Shown here: in pieces, positions 25,800-34,437 of the stretch
Numbering within the stretch: the stretch's first letter is position 1
How the letters are laid out: every line of letters begins with the position of its first letter
Source: an uncultured Muribaculaceae bacterium
GTDB taxonomy: Bacteria; Bacteroidota; Bacteroidia; Bacteroidales; Muribaculaceae
Reading direction: 5' to 3'
Assembly: GCA_905233915.1 (NCBI GenBank)
Contig: CAJOFM010000003.1
Location: forward strand, 124,001 to 188,000
Length of the DNA: 64,000 bases
Notes under the pieces: model-generated
Told to the model about the DNA's origin: nothing
What the model saw: only the letters and a program-made list of their open reading frames with translations
Databases searched by the model: none
Made by a program: the position numbers and the translations under genes

Positions 25800-26861
25800 A
25801 TGTCGCAACTAACGATAAACAATGTGCGCATTACTGGCATGAGCGCCTGTGTGCCGGCAACAGTTGAGGATAATCGCACACTTCCAATCTATAAGGATGA
25901 GAACGATGCCCTCAAGGTTATTGCATCTACAGGCATAGAGCGCCACCACAAGGTTGAAAATGGTACTACGGCATCTGACCTGACTGTCAAGGCCGTCGAG
26001 CGTTTGTTGGCTGACCTGAATTGGCAGCCCGAGGATGTGGATTGCTTTGCCTATGTCTGCACTTCAAGGGATTATATTGCGCCTCAAACCGCATGTGTGC
26101 TTCAAGACCGCCTGCACTTGCGCAACGATTGCTGTGTCTTTGATTTGCCGTTCGGCTGCTCTGGCTGGGTCTATGGCATGAGCATCGTTGCTTCGCTCAT
26201 GTCTCATGGAACCCTCAAGCGTGCTATCCTTGTTGCGGCCGAAACCAATACTCAGAACCGCAATCCCCGTGACACGGCAGTGCGCCCTCTGTTCGGTGAT
26301 GCGGCAACAGCTACAGCTCTGGAATACGATCCTGAACAGTCACACCCCATGAATTTCATGTATGGTGTTGATGGCAGTGGCTATGATGCCGTGTGGGCTC
26401 CTTATGGCGGTATGCGCAATCCTGTTACGCCCGAGGCGCTAGAGGAAAAGGAGATTTCGCCAGGTGTTTATCGCCGTGGTACTGATATGATTGTCAACGG
26501 CATGGACGTCTTTGGCTTTGCCATCAAGCAACCGCCACGCTCTCTCAAAGAATTGATTTCTACTTTCCACATTGACGTGGATTCTGTGGATTTGTTGTTG
26601 CTGCATCAAGCCAATAAATTCATTGACGAGAAAATACGCAAGTCCGTTAAAATCGCTCCGGAGAAAACTCCGTACTGCTTGGAAGAATATGGCAATGTAA
26701 CCAGCGCATCAATTCCGTTGACGATGGTCACGCGTTGCAGCGAGCAACTGTCGGGCGACGAAAAGCATTGTGTGGCCTGTGGTTTCGGCGTGGGCTTGGC
26801 CTGGGCTAGCATGGAGTTCTATGCAGGCCATGTGAAAGTGAGCGATTTGGTCATCTACTAA
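25800..26861 (+). CDS. 3-oxoacyl-ACP synthase III family (KAS III-1)
   Basis: FabH-type thiolase-fold condensing enzyme of 353 residues with an intact triad: Cys120 in FGCSGW, His269 in LLHQANKF and Asn299 in YGNVTSAS. It should decarboxylatively extend an acyl-thioester with malonyl-ACP, or join an acyl group to another nucleophile as some KAS III relatives do. It is a diverged paralogue of the protein at 30123; both follow an ACP-containing stretch. It is unlikely to be the housekeeping FabH, because it lies in a glycan cluster and is duplicated there. Confidence 0.9.
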   Translation: MSQLTINNVRITGMSACVPATVEDNRTLPIYKDENDALKVIASTGIERHHKVENGTTASDLTVKAVERLLADLNWQPEDVDCFAYVCTSRDYIAPQTACVLQDRLHLRNDCCVFDLPFGCSGWVYGMSIVASLMSHGTLKRAILVAAETNTQNRNPRDTAVRPLFGDAATATALEYDPEQSHPMNFMYGVDGSGYDAVWAPYGGMRNPVTPEALEEKEISPGVYRRGTDMIVNGMDVFGFAIKQPPRSLKELISTFHIDVDSVDLLLLHQANKFIDEKIRKSVKIAPEKTPYCLEEYGNVTSASIPLTMVTRCSEQLSGDEKHCVACGFGVGLAWASMEFYAGHVKVSDLVIY

Positions 26862-26873
26862 TGATTGAGGATT

Positions 26874-27974
26874 ATGGCTCAGTTTTTAAACAGTAACAAG
26901 GAGTTTTATTGGGGTGATTGGTATTTCAAGTCCCATGTGATGGCCGACGGCTTTGATTACAAAGCCCATAAGCGCGAATTAGCGGCCTACTATGAGGAGC
27001 GCGGCTTTAAGGTGTCGATGATGTTTGATGACTACTTCTCACATCTTAACGGCATCCATAGCGACCGCTACTTGTCGATGGATGTGTATTATTTCTATGT
27101 CATCCCGGCGTTGAACCGCCACGATTTCAAGGATGCCTATCTGGATAAGAATATCTATAGCATTCTTTTCCCGGATGTGAAGCAGCCTGCTACAATTGTC
27201 AAGAACATTCATGGGCATTTTTACAATGAGGGAGAGGAAATATCCATTGACCGAGCCATTGAAATCGTTAGAGACAAGGGCGGCGAAATCATGATTAAAC
27301 CGACTGTGGAAACTTGTAATGGCGAGGGCGTAGAGCAAATCACAGACTTTGATGCTGGCAAGCTCCGTGCTCTTTTCAATCATTATGCGTTGAATTTCAT
27401 CGTCCAGGAAAAAGTGAAGCAGCATCCTGATTTGCAGCAGGTTAATCCCACCTCGCTCAATTCGATGCGTCTTTATACCTATCGCCGTGCTGATGGGACT
27501 TATGAGTTCTTGTATCCCTTTGCACACATGCGTTTTGGTGGCAAGGGAGCGATCAAGGACAACGTGTCTCAGGGTGGAGGCACTTGCCTCATCCGTGAGG
27601 ATGGCTTGGTTGACGATAATGTGTATCGTTTCAGGAGCATGAAGGTGTCTTCACTTAAGGAAGAGACAGGAGTCGAGAACCTGGTGATACCCAATTACGG
27701 CAAGGTTATCGAGACATTAAAGAGGATGCACAGCCGTCTGCCGTACTTCGATTTCGTGGGTTGGGATGTGACGGTTTTGCCCGATGGTGAGCCCTTGTTC
27801 ATTGAATTTAATCTCGTTCCAAGCGTTGAAGGCCCTCAGATGATGGCTGGCCCCATGTTCGGAAAGTACTTGGACGAGGTCATTGAGCGGGCTCGGCGCG
27901 TGGACTGCGTTAAGATGCAGACCTACAAGAAGACATTTGACAAGGGTTCATCATTCTACCTGCACATGCAGTGA
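26874..27974 (+). CDS. Sugar-transfer-associated ATP-grasp protein
   Basis: A 366-residue protein of the ATP-grasp family found with hexapeptide sugar acyltransferases. Key segments are IMIKPTVETCNGEGV, NFIVQEKV, NPTSLNSMRLYTYR, FGGKGAIKDNVSQGG and the metal-binding FIEFNLVPSVEGPQ. I take ATG 26874, not the TTG nine bases earlier. It is the third ATP-grasp gene of the cluster and differs in type from the other two. Predicted to ligate an unknown acid to a sugar or carrier. It lies 12 bases after KAS III-1. Confidence 0.85.
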   Translation: MAQFLNSNKEFYWGDWYFKSHVMADGFDYKAHKRELAAYYEERGFKVSMMFDDYFSHLNGIHSDRYLSMDVYYFYVIPALNRHDFKDAYLDKNIYSILFPDVKQPATIVKNIHGHFYNEGEEISIDRAIEIVRDKGGEIMIKPTVETCNGEGVEQITDFDAGKLRALFNHYALNFIVQEKVKQHPDLQQVNPTSLNSMRLYTYRRADGTYEFLYPFAHMRFGGKGAIKDNVSQGGGTCLIREDGLVDDNVYRFRSMKVSSLKEETGVENLVIPNYGKVIETLKRMHSRLPYFDFVGWDVTVLPDGEPLFIEFNLVPSVEGPQMMAGPMFGKYLDEVIERARRVDCVKMQTYKKTFDKGSSFYLHMQ

Positions 27975-28001
27975 TGACGGCCCTCTAGATGAGAATGACA
28001 A

Positions 28002-28589
28002 GTGATTATTAGGCAAGTCATAAATTCGGTTTTCAATTCCTGTAGCTATGTGGTTACACAGGGCAATTGTTCCTGGCTTGTCGATTGTGGAGATGTAGAT
28101 AGGATTTTACCTTTGATCGAAGGCCGGTTGAGTGGGGTTTTGCTCACACATACTCATTTTGATCACATCTATGGTTTGAACCATCTGCTCTCGGTGTTTC
28201 CTCAAGTGCCCATCTACACCAATGAGCATGGACATGTGGGGCTCCTCAGTGACAAGATGAACTTGTCTAGGTATCACGAGAACCCTTTCGTGCTTGACAG
28301 TCCTGGCAATATCCGTGTGATTGAAGACGGAACGGAAATTGGAATGTTCGATGAAGTCACTGCCCAAGCGGTGTTTACGCCGGGTCACAGCCCGAGCTGT
28401 GTGACATGGGTTGTGGGCGATGCGGTTTTTACTGGAGATAGTTACATTCCTGGAATTAAGACTGTTACAATTTTTCCGCATGCCGATAAGGCTTTAGTAT
28501 ATCAAAGCGAGGCTCTAATTCTTGACCTGTTGAAGCATCGTACCATCTATCCAGGTCATTCTATAACTGAAGAAGAACAAATAATATAA
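28002..28589 (+). CDS. Metallo-beta-lactamase-fold hydrolase
   Basis: A 195-residue MBL-fold protein with the dinuclear metal motif HTHFDH (50-55), a later PGHSPS histidine, the bridging FTGDSYI aspartate and the terminal YPGHS histidine. The fold and length resemble glyoxalase II, a thioester hydrolase, so release of an acyl group from ACP, or an editing function, is plausible. It starts at GTG 28002: no ATG lies in frame upstream, and the first internal Met comes after the metal motif. It lies nine bases before the aminotransferase. Confidence 0.82.
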   Translation: MIIRQVINSVFNSCSYVVTQGNCSWLVDCGDVDRILPLIEGRLSGVLLTHTHFDHIYGLNHLLSVFPQVPIYTNEHGHVGLLSDKMNLSRYHENPFVLDSPGNIRVIEDGTEIGMFDEVTAQAVFTPGHSPSCVTWVVGDAVFTGDSYIPGIKTVTIFPHADKALVYQSEALILDLLKHRTIYPGHSITEEEQII

Positions 28590-28598
28590 CGATAAAAT

Positions 28599-29741
28599 AT
28601 GGCTAACAACAAAATTTTACTTTGTCTCGCCCACATGAGTGGACAGGAAATGAAATACATTCAGGAGGCATTTGATACCAATTGGGTTGTGCCTCTCGGT
28701 CCCAACGTAAATGCTTTTGAGGAAGATCTCGAGCAATTGTGTGGCGAGGACAAGAGAGTAGTTGCTCTCAGTTCGGGTACAGCAGCTATTCATTTAGCAC
28801 TTGTTAATCTCGGTGTTACTCGCGGTGATGAGGTGATCTGCCAGTCAATGACTTTTTCGGCCAGTGCCAATCCCGTAGTATATCAGGGCGCGACGCCGGT
28901 ATTTGTTGATAGCGAGCGCGATTCCTGGAATATCGATCCTAATTTGCTCGAAGAGGCAATCAAGGACCGTATCGCTAAGACTGGAAAGAAGCCCAAAGCC
29001 ATCATTCCTGTGTATCTTTACGGCATGCCTGCCAGGATTGACGATATCATGGAGATCGCGCGGCGTTATGAGATACCTGTCATTGAGGATTCTGCCGAGG
29101 CCTTTGGCTCATGTTATCGTGGCCAATTGTGCGGAACATTTGGAGAATTCGGCATCATGAGTTTCAATGGTAACAAAATGATTACCACAAGTGGTGGCGG
29201 TGCCCTTATTTGCCCCGACGAGGCAGCCAAGAAAAAGACCATGTTTTATGCCACACAGTCACGCGAGCCGATGCCTTACTATCTGCACAAGGAAATCGGA
29301 TACAATTACCGCATGAGCAACATCTGCGCGGGCATTGGCCGTGGACAAATGACCATCCTTGATGAGCACCTGGCACATCACAAGCATTTGTGCGATCGCT
29401 ATGTTGAGCTCTTAGGTGATGTGGATGGTATCACCGTCCACACCAATCCCGACGATCGTTGTGACAGTAATTATTGGCTCAATACAATAATAATCGACCC
29501 TAAGAAGACGGGAACTGACTATGAGACAGTGCGTTTGCATCTGGATGCATGCAATATTGAGTCTCGCCCGTTGTGGAAGCCGATGCACACTCAACCCGTA
29601 TTCAGTGGCGCACCCTCCTATGTTAACGGTGTGAGTGAGGATTTGTTCACAATGGGATTGTGTCTTCCCAGTGGTCCTTGGGTAAGTGATGAAGATGTCG
29701 AGCGGGTTGCCCGTGAGATTATTGCTTGCTGCAAGCATTGA
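28599..29741 (+). CDS. DegT/DnrJ/EryC1/StrS-family sugar aminotransferase
   Basis: PLP-dependent aminotransferase of 380 residues that converts a UDP- or dTDP-keto-sugar to an amino sugar. The PLP lysine is Lys193 in SFNGNKMITTSGGG. SSGTAAIHLAL binds phosphate, and EDSAEAFGS holds the cofactor aspartate. It resembles PglE-type enzymes for UDP-4-keto-6-deoxy sugars. The 4,6-dehydratase that would make its substrate is not in the window. Its amine product is the natural acceptor for the GNAT and PglD domains upstream. Confidence 0.93.
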   Translation: MANNKILLCLAHMSGQEMKYIQEAFDTNWVVPLGPNVNAFEEDLEQLCGEDKRVVALSSGTAAIHLALVNLGVTRGDEVICQSMTFSASANPVVYQGATPVFVDSERDSWNIDPNLLEEAIKDRIAKTGKKPKAIIPVYLYGMPARIDDIMEIARRYEIPVIEDSAEAFGSCYRGQLCGTFGEFGIMSFNGNKMITTSGGGALICPDEAAKKKTMFYATQSREPMPYYLHKEIGYNYRMSNICAGIGRGQMTILDEHLAHHKHLCDRYVELLGDVDGITVHTNPDDRCDSNYWLNTIIIDPKKTGTDYETVRLHLDACNIESRPLWKPMHTQPVFSGAPSYVNGVSEDLFTMGLCLPSGPWVSDEDVERVAREIIACCKH

Positions 29742-29867
29742 AAATGTAAAAAATGAAACTGTTTATCCACGAATAAACCACAGTTAGGGCATCGTATCGA
29801 TTTTTTTATAAAATTTGCCCCTTTGTGAAAAATATTGACGTGGATTCTACGTTATATATTCGAATAC

Positions 29868-30110
29868 ATGAGTATCGATAAGTTCATAGAGTTATTTGCG
29901 GATCTGTTTGATGAGACGGACCCCGATACGATACAAGCCACCACTCGTTTCAAGGAATTGGACGAATGGTCATCTCTTATTGCATTGTCGATTATCGCGA
30001 TGATTGACGAGGAATTCGATGTGGAATTCCGCGGTGATGACATTCGTAACAGCGAAACGGTAGAGGATCTGTTCCATATTGCCGAGTCCAGGGTGGAGGA
30101 AGAACTATAA
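29868..30110 (+). CDS. Acyl carrier protein 3 (WSSL type)
   Basis: An 80-residue ACP, paralogous to ACP 1 with the same DEWSSL core and attachment Ser36, followed by IIAMIDEEFDVEF. I choose ATG 29868; the longer frame from 29835 adds 11 non-ACP residues. A 126-base AT-rich gap after the aminotransferase may contain an internal promoter, although no consensus was clear. It lies 12 bases before KAS III-2, repeating the ACP-KAS III pairing seen upstream. Confidence 0.88.
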   Translation: MSIDKFIELFADLFDETDPDTIQATTRFKELDEWSSLIALSIIAMIDEEFDVEFRGDDIRNSETVEDLFHIAESRVEEEL

Positions 30111-30122
30111 TCATCTGATATT

Positions 30123-31172
30123 ATGGCCAAGATTTCTTTTCAAGGGGTTGGTATAACCGCCCTTTCTGCTTGCGTCCCTCCAGAGGTGTACTACAACAAG
30201 GATTTGGGTTACCTTATCCCGCAGGAAGAAATTGAGAAAACGATTGAGAATATAGGCATCGTTGAGCGGCGCATAGCAGCCCCCGATGTCATGGCCAGCG
30301 ACTTGTGCTTTAAGGCCGCCCAGCGATTAATGCAGGATAATGATATTCAGCCCGAGAGCATTGATGTGCTCTTGTTCATGAGCCAGACGGGCGATTATCG
30401 CATTCCTGCCACATCATGCTTGCTGCAGCACCGGTTGGGGTTACCCAAGGAGACGATGTGCTTTGATATCTCATTGGGTTGCTCGGGTTATCTTTTCGCA
30501 CTGAGTACGGCGTTTGCCTATGCCTCGTTGCCTGGTGTGAATCGTGTGTTGTTGCTTGACGGTGAGACGTTCTCTAAAATCGTTAACCGTCGAGACAAGG
30601 TGGACTGGCCCCTCTATGGTGATGCCGGAACGGCAACCCTTATCGAGAAGGGAGATTTCGGACAATCAACATTCTTGCTCTATACCGATGGCAGTGGCGA
30701 GGACAAACTCAAAATCCACGCCGGCATGCGCAATCCCATCACACCTGAGTCCTGTGTCGAGCGCGAGCAGGAAGAGGGTAACATCCGCTCCGACCTCGAG
30801 GTGTTCATGGACGGCATGGATGTCTTCAATTTCGCTATCAGTAAGGTGCCCAAGAGCATCAAGTTGTTGCTTAGCGAGACAGGTAAAACTATCGACGACG
30901 TGGACTATCTCGTTTTCCATCAGGCCAACCGATTCATGATGGATTTCTTTGTGAAGAAACTCAAGATTTCCCATGACCGCGTTCCCTATTGCATTCACAA
31001 GTACGGTAACACCAGCAGCGCTTCTGTGCCTTTGACTATCGCTAGTGAGTTGAGCGGACAGTTGGATGGCACTCACACTGTTTTGTTGAGCGCGTTTGGT
31101 GCTGGACTGAGCTGGGGCTCTGCAATCATGACAACCAGTGACTGCAACGTTTCACCTGTGATTGAGTATTGA
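30123..31172 (+). CDS. 3-oxoacyl-ACP synthase III family (KAS III-2)
   Basis: Second FabH-type condensing enzyme, 349 residues, with triad Cys120 (LGCSGY), His266 (VFHQANRF) and Asn296 (YGNTSSAS). It aligns along its whole length with KAS III-1 (shared SACVP, MASDL-like, GMRNPITPE and MDGMDVF/NGMDVF stretches) but differs around the acyl pocket, so the two may act in successive condensations or on different acyl groups. The next gene begins two bases after its stop, so the unit continues into the VOC protein. Confidence 0.9.
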   Translation: MAKISFQGVGITALSACVPPEVYYNKDLGYLIPQEEIEKTIENIGIVERRIAAPDVMASDLCFKAAQRLMQDNDIQPESIDVLLFMSQTGDYRIPATSCLLQHRLGLPKETMCFDISLGCSGYLFALSTAFAYASLPGVNRVLLLDGETFSKIVNRRDKVDWPLYGDAGTATLIEKGDFGQSTFLLYTDGSGEDKLKIHAGMRNPITPESCVEREQEEGNIRSDLEVFMDGMDVFNFAISKVPKSIKLLLSETGKTIDDVDYLVFHQANRFMMDFFVKKLKISHDRVPYCIHKYGNTSSASVPLTIASELSGQLDGTHTVLLSAFGAGLSWGSAIMTTSDCNVSPVIEY

Positions 31173-31174
31173 CA

Positions 31175-31582
31175 ATGACCCCGCAACTCCTGTTTCACCA
31201 CATTGGCATCGCTTGCCGTGACATCGAGAAGACCAAGGCCTTCTACTTGGACCTGGGTTACGTCGCCACGCCGACGGTCGATGATCCGCTCCAACACGTG
31301 CGAGTGGCTTTTCTCGACAAGCCTGGTGAACCGCGATTGGAGTTGCTGGAGCCGCTCGATGATCAGTCGCCGGTTTTGCGCACGTTGTCCGCTGTCGGGG
31401 TTTCGCCATATCACATGTGTTACACGGTTCAGGATATAGAATCGGCAGTCGCGTCTTTGCGCGAACGTCGCTTTCTTTTGGTAAACGGCCCCGTGCCAGC
31501 TTGTGCGATGAATAACTGCCGTGTCGCTTTCCTTTTCCACAAGAATACAGGATTAATTGAACTGGTTGAGTCCAATCGTTGA
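31175..31582 (+). CDS. VOC-superfamily protein (glyoxalase / methylmalonyl-CoA epimerase-like)
   Basis: A 135-residue vicinal-oxygen-chelate protein with two beta-alpha-beta-beta-beta modules. HHIGIACRDIEKTKAFY opens module one; SPYHMCYTVQDIESAVASL opens module two, and a terminal glutamate lies in TGLIELVE. The spacing of metal ligands resembles methylmalonyl-CoA epimerase, so epimerisation or isomerisation of a carrier-bound acyl group is possible, though the family is very varied. ATG 31175 is preferred to the TTG at 31169. The stop overlaps the next start by one base (TGATG). Confidence 0.82.
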   Translation: MTPQLLFHHIGIACRDIEKTKAFYLDLGYVATPTVDDPLQHVRVAFLDKPGEPRLELLEPLDDQSPVLRTLSAVGVSPYHMCYTVQDIESAVASLRERRFLLVNGPVPACAMNNCRVAFLFHKNTGLIELVESNR

Positions 31583-32586
31583 TGGATGACATGTGTTTGA
31601 CATATATTGTCCCTGTATATAACACCGAGGCCTTTGTGCTTCGGTGCTTGCAATCAGTGGTTAATCAAGATATTCCCGGGGACGATTACGAAATCATTAT
31701 TGTGGATGACGGCTCAACTGATGGCAGCCGTGACTTGATTGAGTCATTTGCCCGCGAGCACCGGCAGGTGAGAATCCTCACCCAAGAGAATGCAGGTGTT
31801 AGCGCTGCGCGCAATTTGGCCATTGACAATGCCCGTGGCCGTTATATTCAGTTTGTTGACAGTGATGACTTTCTTGAGCACAATGTGATGGGGCTATTGC
31901 TCCAACGTGCCATCGACCTCGATGTTGATGCCTTGATTTTCAATTACAAGCCGGTTAATGTCGAGGGGCAGGTTTACCCTCATTCTCGTGAGGACTTTTC
32001 GCTCTCCTCCCAGGTAATGACGGGTGCGGAGTACCTTGATAGTCATGTTATGACGCCTTATATCTGGCGTTTCCTTATTCGTCGTGACTACCTTAATCAG
32101 GGACAGTGGCGCTTTGATCCTTCATTGCTTGTTTGTGAAGACGGGGCTCTGATTGCTCAGGTCCTGCTTCATGCATCACGCGTGGCTCACGACGAGGCGG
32201 CTCCTTACCGCTATATGCGCCGTGACGATAGCGCTATGCACAATCAGGATGAACAACATCTGCGCCGTCGTCTCTTCAGTCAAGTTGATGCTGCTGCTTC
32301 GATTGACGAGACCATTCGCCAGTATGAGGCTCAGTCAGGCGGGAAAGCACCTGTCAGTGTGCTTGGCCTGAGGAATGTGTATCTCTATTTCTCGATGACC
32401 AAGGCATTGACTACAGGCTTAGTGGACAGTGTGCTGCAACACATCCGTCAATTGGGCTTATACCCCTTCCCGTGTGTTGGACCTGAGTCTAACTACTATG
32501 GCAAAAAGTGGAGAATCATCCATGCCATGATGATGCGTCCTGCCGTGTGGAAGCTCTTGAGCAAAGTTTATCGTTTGATTAAGTAG
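31582..32586 (+). CDS. Glycosyltransferase family 2
   Basis: A 334-residue GT-A enzyme: LTYIVPVYNTEAFVLRCL, IIIVDDGSTDGS, and VDSDD as the metal site near 94-98. The C-terminal region (FLIRRDYL, EDGALIAQVL) holds the likely base. Donor unknown. It sits between the VOC gene and the FkbH-like gene, within the acyl-biosynthesis half of the cluster, so glycosyl transfer and acyl synthesis appear to be expressed together. Confidence 0.92.
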   Translation: MDDMCLTYIVPVYNTEAFVLRCLQSVVNQDIPGDDYEIIIVDDGSTDGSRDLIESFAREHRQVRILTQENAGVSAARNLAIDNARGRYIQFVDSDDFLEHNVMGLLLQRAIDLDVDALIFNYKPVNVEGQVYPHSREDFSLSSQVMTGAEYLDSHVMTPYIWRFLIRRDYLNQGQWRFDPSLLVCEDGALIAQVLLHASRVAHDEAAPYRYMRRDDSAMHNQDEQHLRRRLFSQVDAAASIDETIRQYEAQSGGKAPVSVLGLRNVYLYFSMTKALTTGLVDSVLQHIRQLGLYPFPCVGPESNYYGKKWRIIHAMMMRPAVWKLLSKVYRLIK

Positions 32587-32592
32587 AAGAAC

Positions 32593-34188
32593 ATGATGAC
32601 AACTTTTGTCTTTCGCAATCATACAGTAGAACCCTTCCTTGGTGATGATGCCATGACCTATTCAGGTTATGACGACATCAGCATCGTGCCCCGTGATGTG
32701 GAGCGTTACATTTGGTTCTATCAAGTGCCTGTCAATACCGACAGCACCCAACTTGCCGAAGAATTGGCCTCTTATCGTGGCAAACTCGACTTGGTGCTTG
32801 CTGAAGCCGATGACCATAAGCCGTTCATCGTATTCTCGCTTGTAGATCTCTATCCTGTCAAATTCACGGGCGAGGATGTTGCAGTGGCCGATGCCATCAT
32901 GGAGTTTAACCGCTATGTGGCATCGTTAGCGGCTACACGGCCTAATGTCAAGTGGGTGGATTTCAGTGAATTCACGCGGCAATATGAACTTGATGCATTG
33001 GTCAACTGGAAGTACTACCTCATGTCGCAGACACTGCTTAGCCCCAAGTTGGCCCATGATTTCAAGAACTGGTGGCAACGCATTGAGACCCAATTGGCTT
33101 TGCAGCGCAAGAAGTGCTTGGTTCTCGACATGGACAACACCTTATGGGGTGGGGTGCTCGGCGAGGACGGAGTGGATGGCATCAGGTTAGGCGGCGACTA
33201 TCCCGGCAAGGCATTCTCCTATTGGCAGCGTGCGCTGCTGCAACTGGAGAAAAACGGTGTGATATTGACCGTTTGCAGTAAGAATAATGAGGCCGATGTC
33301 ATCGAAGCATGGCAACACAATCCCAACATGGTTCTCAAGCGTGAGCACTTCAGTGCAGTGCGCATTAACTGGCAAGATAAAGTGACCAACCTGCGTGAGT
33401 TAGCGGCAGAACTCAACATCGGATTGGACAGTATGGTCTTCATCGATGACAATCCCACCGAGCGGGAACTTGTCCGTCAACTCCTGCCACAGGTCGCCGT
33501 CCCCGATTTCCCGGAAAAACCCTATCAGCTGATGCCGTTCTTCAAGCAACTGGTTGAGAACTATTTCCGCATCTATACGGTGACGAGCGAAGACCGAGCG
33601 AAGACCGAACAATACCAGGCCAATGCTTTGCGCAAGGCCGACGAGGCCCGTTTCCCCGATATGGAGAGCTATCTCTATAGCCTTGACATGGAATTGGACA
33701 TCGTTCCTGCCGATGAACATAACCTGCCACGCATTGCCCAGATGACTCAGAAAACCAACCAGTTTAATCTGACGACACACCGATACACCGAGGCCGATGT
33801 TCAGCGGTTTTTAGACAATGGTTGGCGCGTCTATTGCCTTGGAGTCAGGGACCGCTTTGGAGACAGTGGTATCACCGCAACGGTTTTCCTGGAACCGGTG
33901 GACGACATTACCGTTAACGTAGACTCGCTGTTGTTGAGTTGCCGCATCCTGGGTAAAGGTATAGAAGAAGCTTTCTTCAAGACGGTGCTCAATCTGTTGC
34001 GCCTCGACGGCTATCGCAAGCTTGTGGCACAGTATTTGCCCACAGTTAAGAATGGCCAGACGGCTGACTTCTATGACCGCATGGGTTTGACTTGCGTGTC
34101 AACTGACAGTGATGGTTCCAAACATTATGAAATGGAACTGAGGGAAGTTTTTGAAATAAAGAATTACTATAACATAAGAGTATTATGA
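32593..34188 (+). CDS. FkbH-like HAD-IIIC protein
   Basis: A 531-residue protein with an N-terminal SGNH-like or linker part and a HAD domain starting at CLVLDMDNTLWGGVLGEDG (DMDNT 179-183). VCSKNNEADV and FIDDNPTERE follow as later HAD motifs, and the C-terminal GNAT-like domain includes DRFGDSG and LLLSCRILGKGIEEAF. Characterised FkbH enzymes dephosphorylate 1,3-bisphosphoglycerate and load the glyceryl group onto an ACP. The next gene is an ACP overlapping by four bases, which supports that role here. The product could be used as a glyceryl decoration or as part of an acyl unit. Confidence 0.9.
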   Translation: MMTTFVFRNHTVEPFLGDDAMTYSGYDDISIVPRDVERYIWFYQVPVNTDSTQLAEELASYRGKLDLVLAEADDHKPFIVFSLVDLYPVKFTGEDVAVADAIMEFNRYVASLAATRPNVKWVDFSEFTRQYELDALVNWKYYLMSQTLLSPKLAHDFKNWWQRIETQLALQRKKCLVLDMDNTLWGGVLGEDGVDGIRLGGDYPGKAFSYWQRALLQLEKNGVILTVCSKNNEADVIEAWQHNPNMVLKREHFSAVRINWQDKVTNLRELAAELNIGLDSMVFIDDNPTERELVRQLLPQVAVPDFPEKPYQLMPFFKQLVENYFRIYTVTSEDRAKTEQYQANALRKADEARFPDMESYLYSLDMELDIVPADEHNLPRIAQMTQKTNQFNLTTHRYTEADVQRFLDNGWRVYCLGVRDRFGDSGITATVFLEPVDDITVNVDSLLLSCRILGKGIEEAFFKTVLNLLRLDGYRKLVAQYLPTVKNGQTADFYDRMGLTCVSTDSDGSKHYEMELREVFEIKNYYNIRVL

Positions 34189-34409
34189 ACATGGAAGAAA
34201 GGGTTTTAGAGATAATGAGAGAAGTCTTTGAAATGGAGGCTGTTACTACCGACGTTTCTCAGAAAAACTGTGCACGTTGGGACTCGTTGCACCACCTCTC
34301 TTTAGCCTCTGAATTGGAGGAAGCTTTTGATATCGATCTCGAGCCTGAGGAAATTGCCGAGATGACCGATTTCTCGCGGGTTATCGATATGCTGAAGAGC
34401 AAGATCTGA
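34185..34409 (+). CDS. Acyl carrier protein 4, FkbH partner
   Basis: A 74-residue ACP with canonical RWDSLHHLSL; the pantetheine-bearing residue is Ser34. Acidic helix II (ELEEAFDIDLEPEEI) and helix III follow. The four-base overlap with the FkbH-like gene and the genetic pairing known from glyceryl-ACP systems make it the likely acceptor of a glyceryl group. It is not closely similar to ACP 1 and ACP 3. Confidence 0.9.
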   Translation: MNMEERVLEIMREVFEMEAVTTDVSQKNCARWDSLHHLSLASELEEAFDIDLEPEEIAEMTDFSRVIDMLKSKI

Positions 34410-34437
34410 TTGGACCCACTAGGTCGAGTGGTTTACA

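Noticed and set aside
29742-29867. Internal promoter before ACP 3
   Set aside because: The gap is AT-rich but the closest -7-like sequence has an extra base, so no promoter is claimed.
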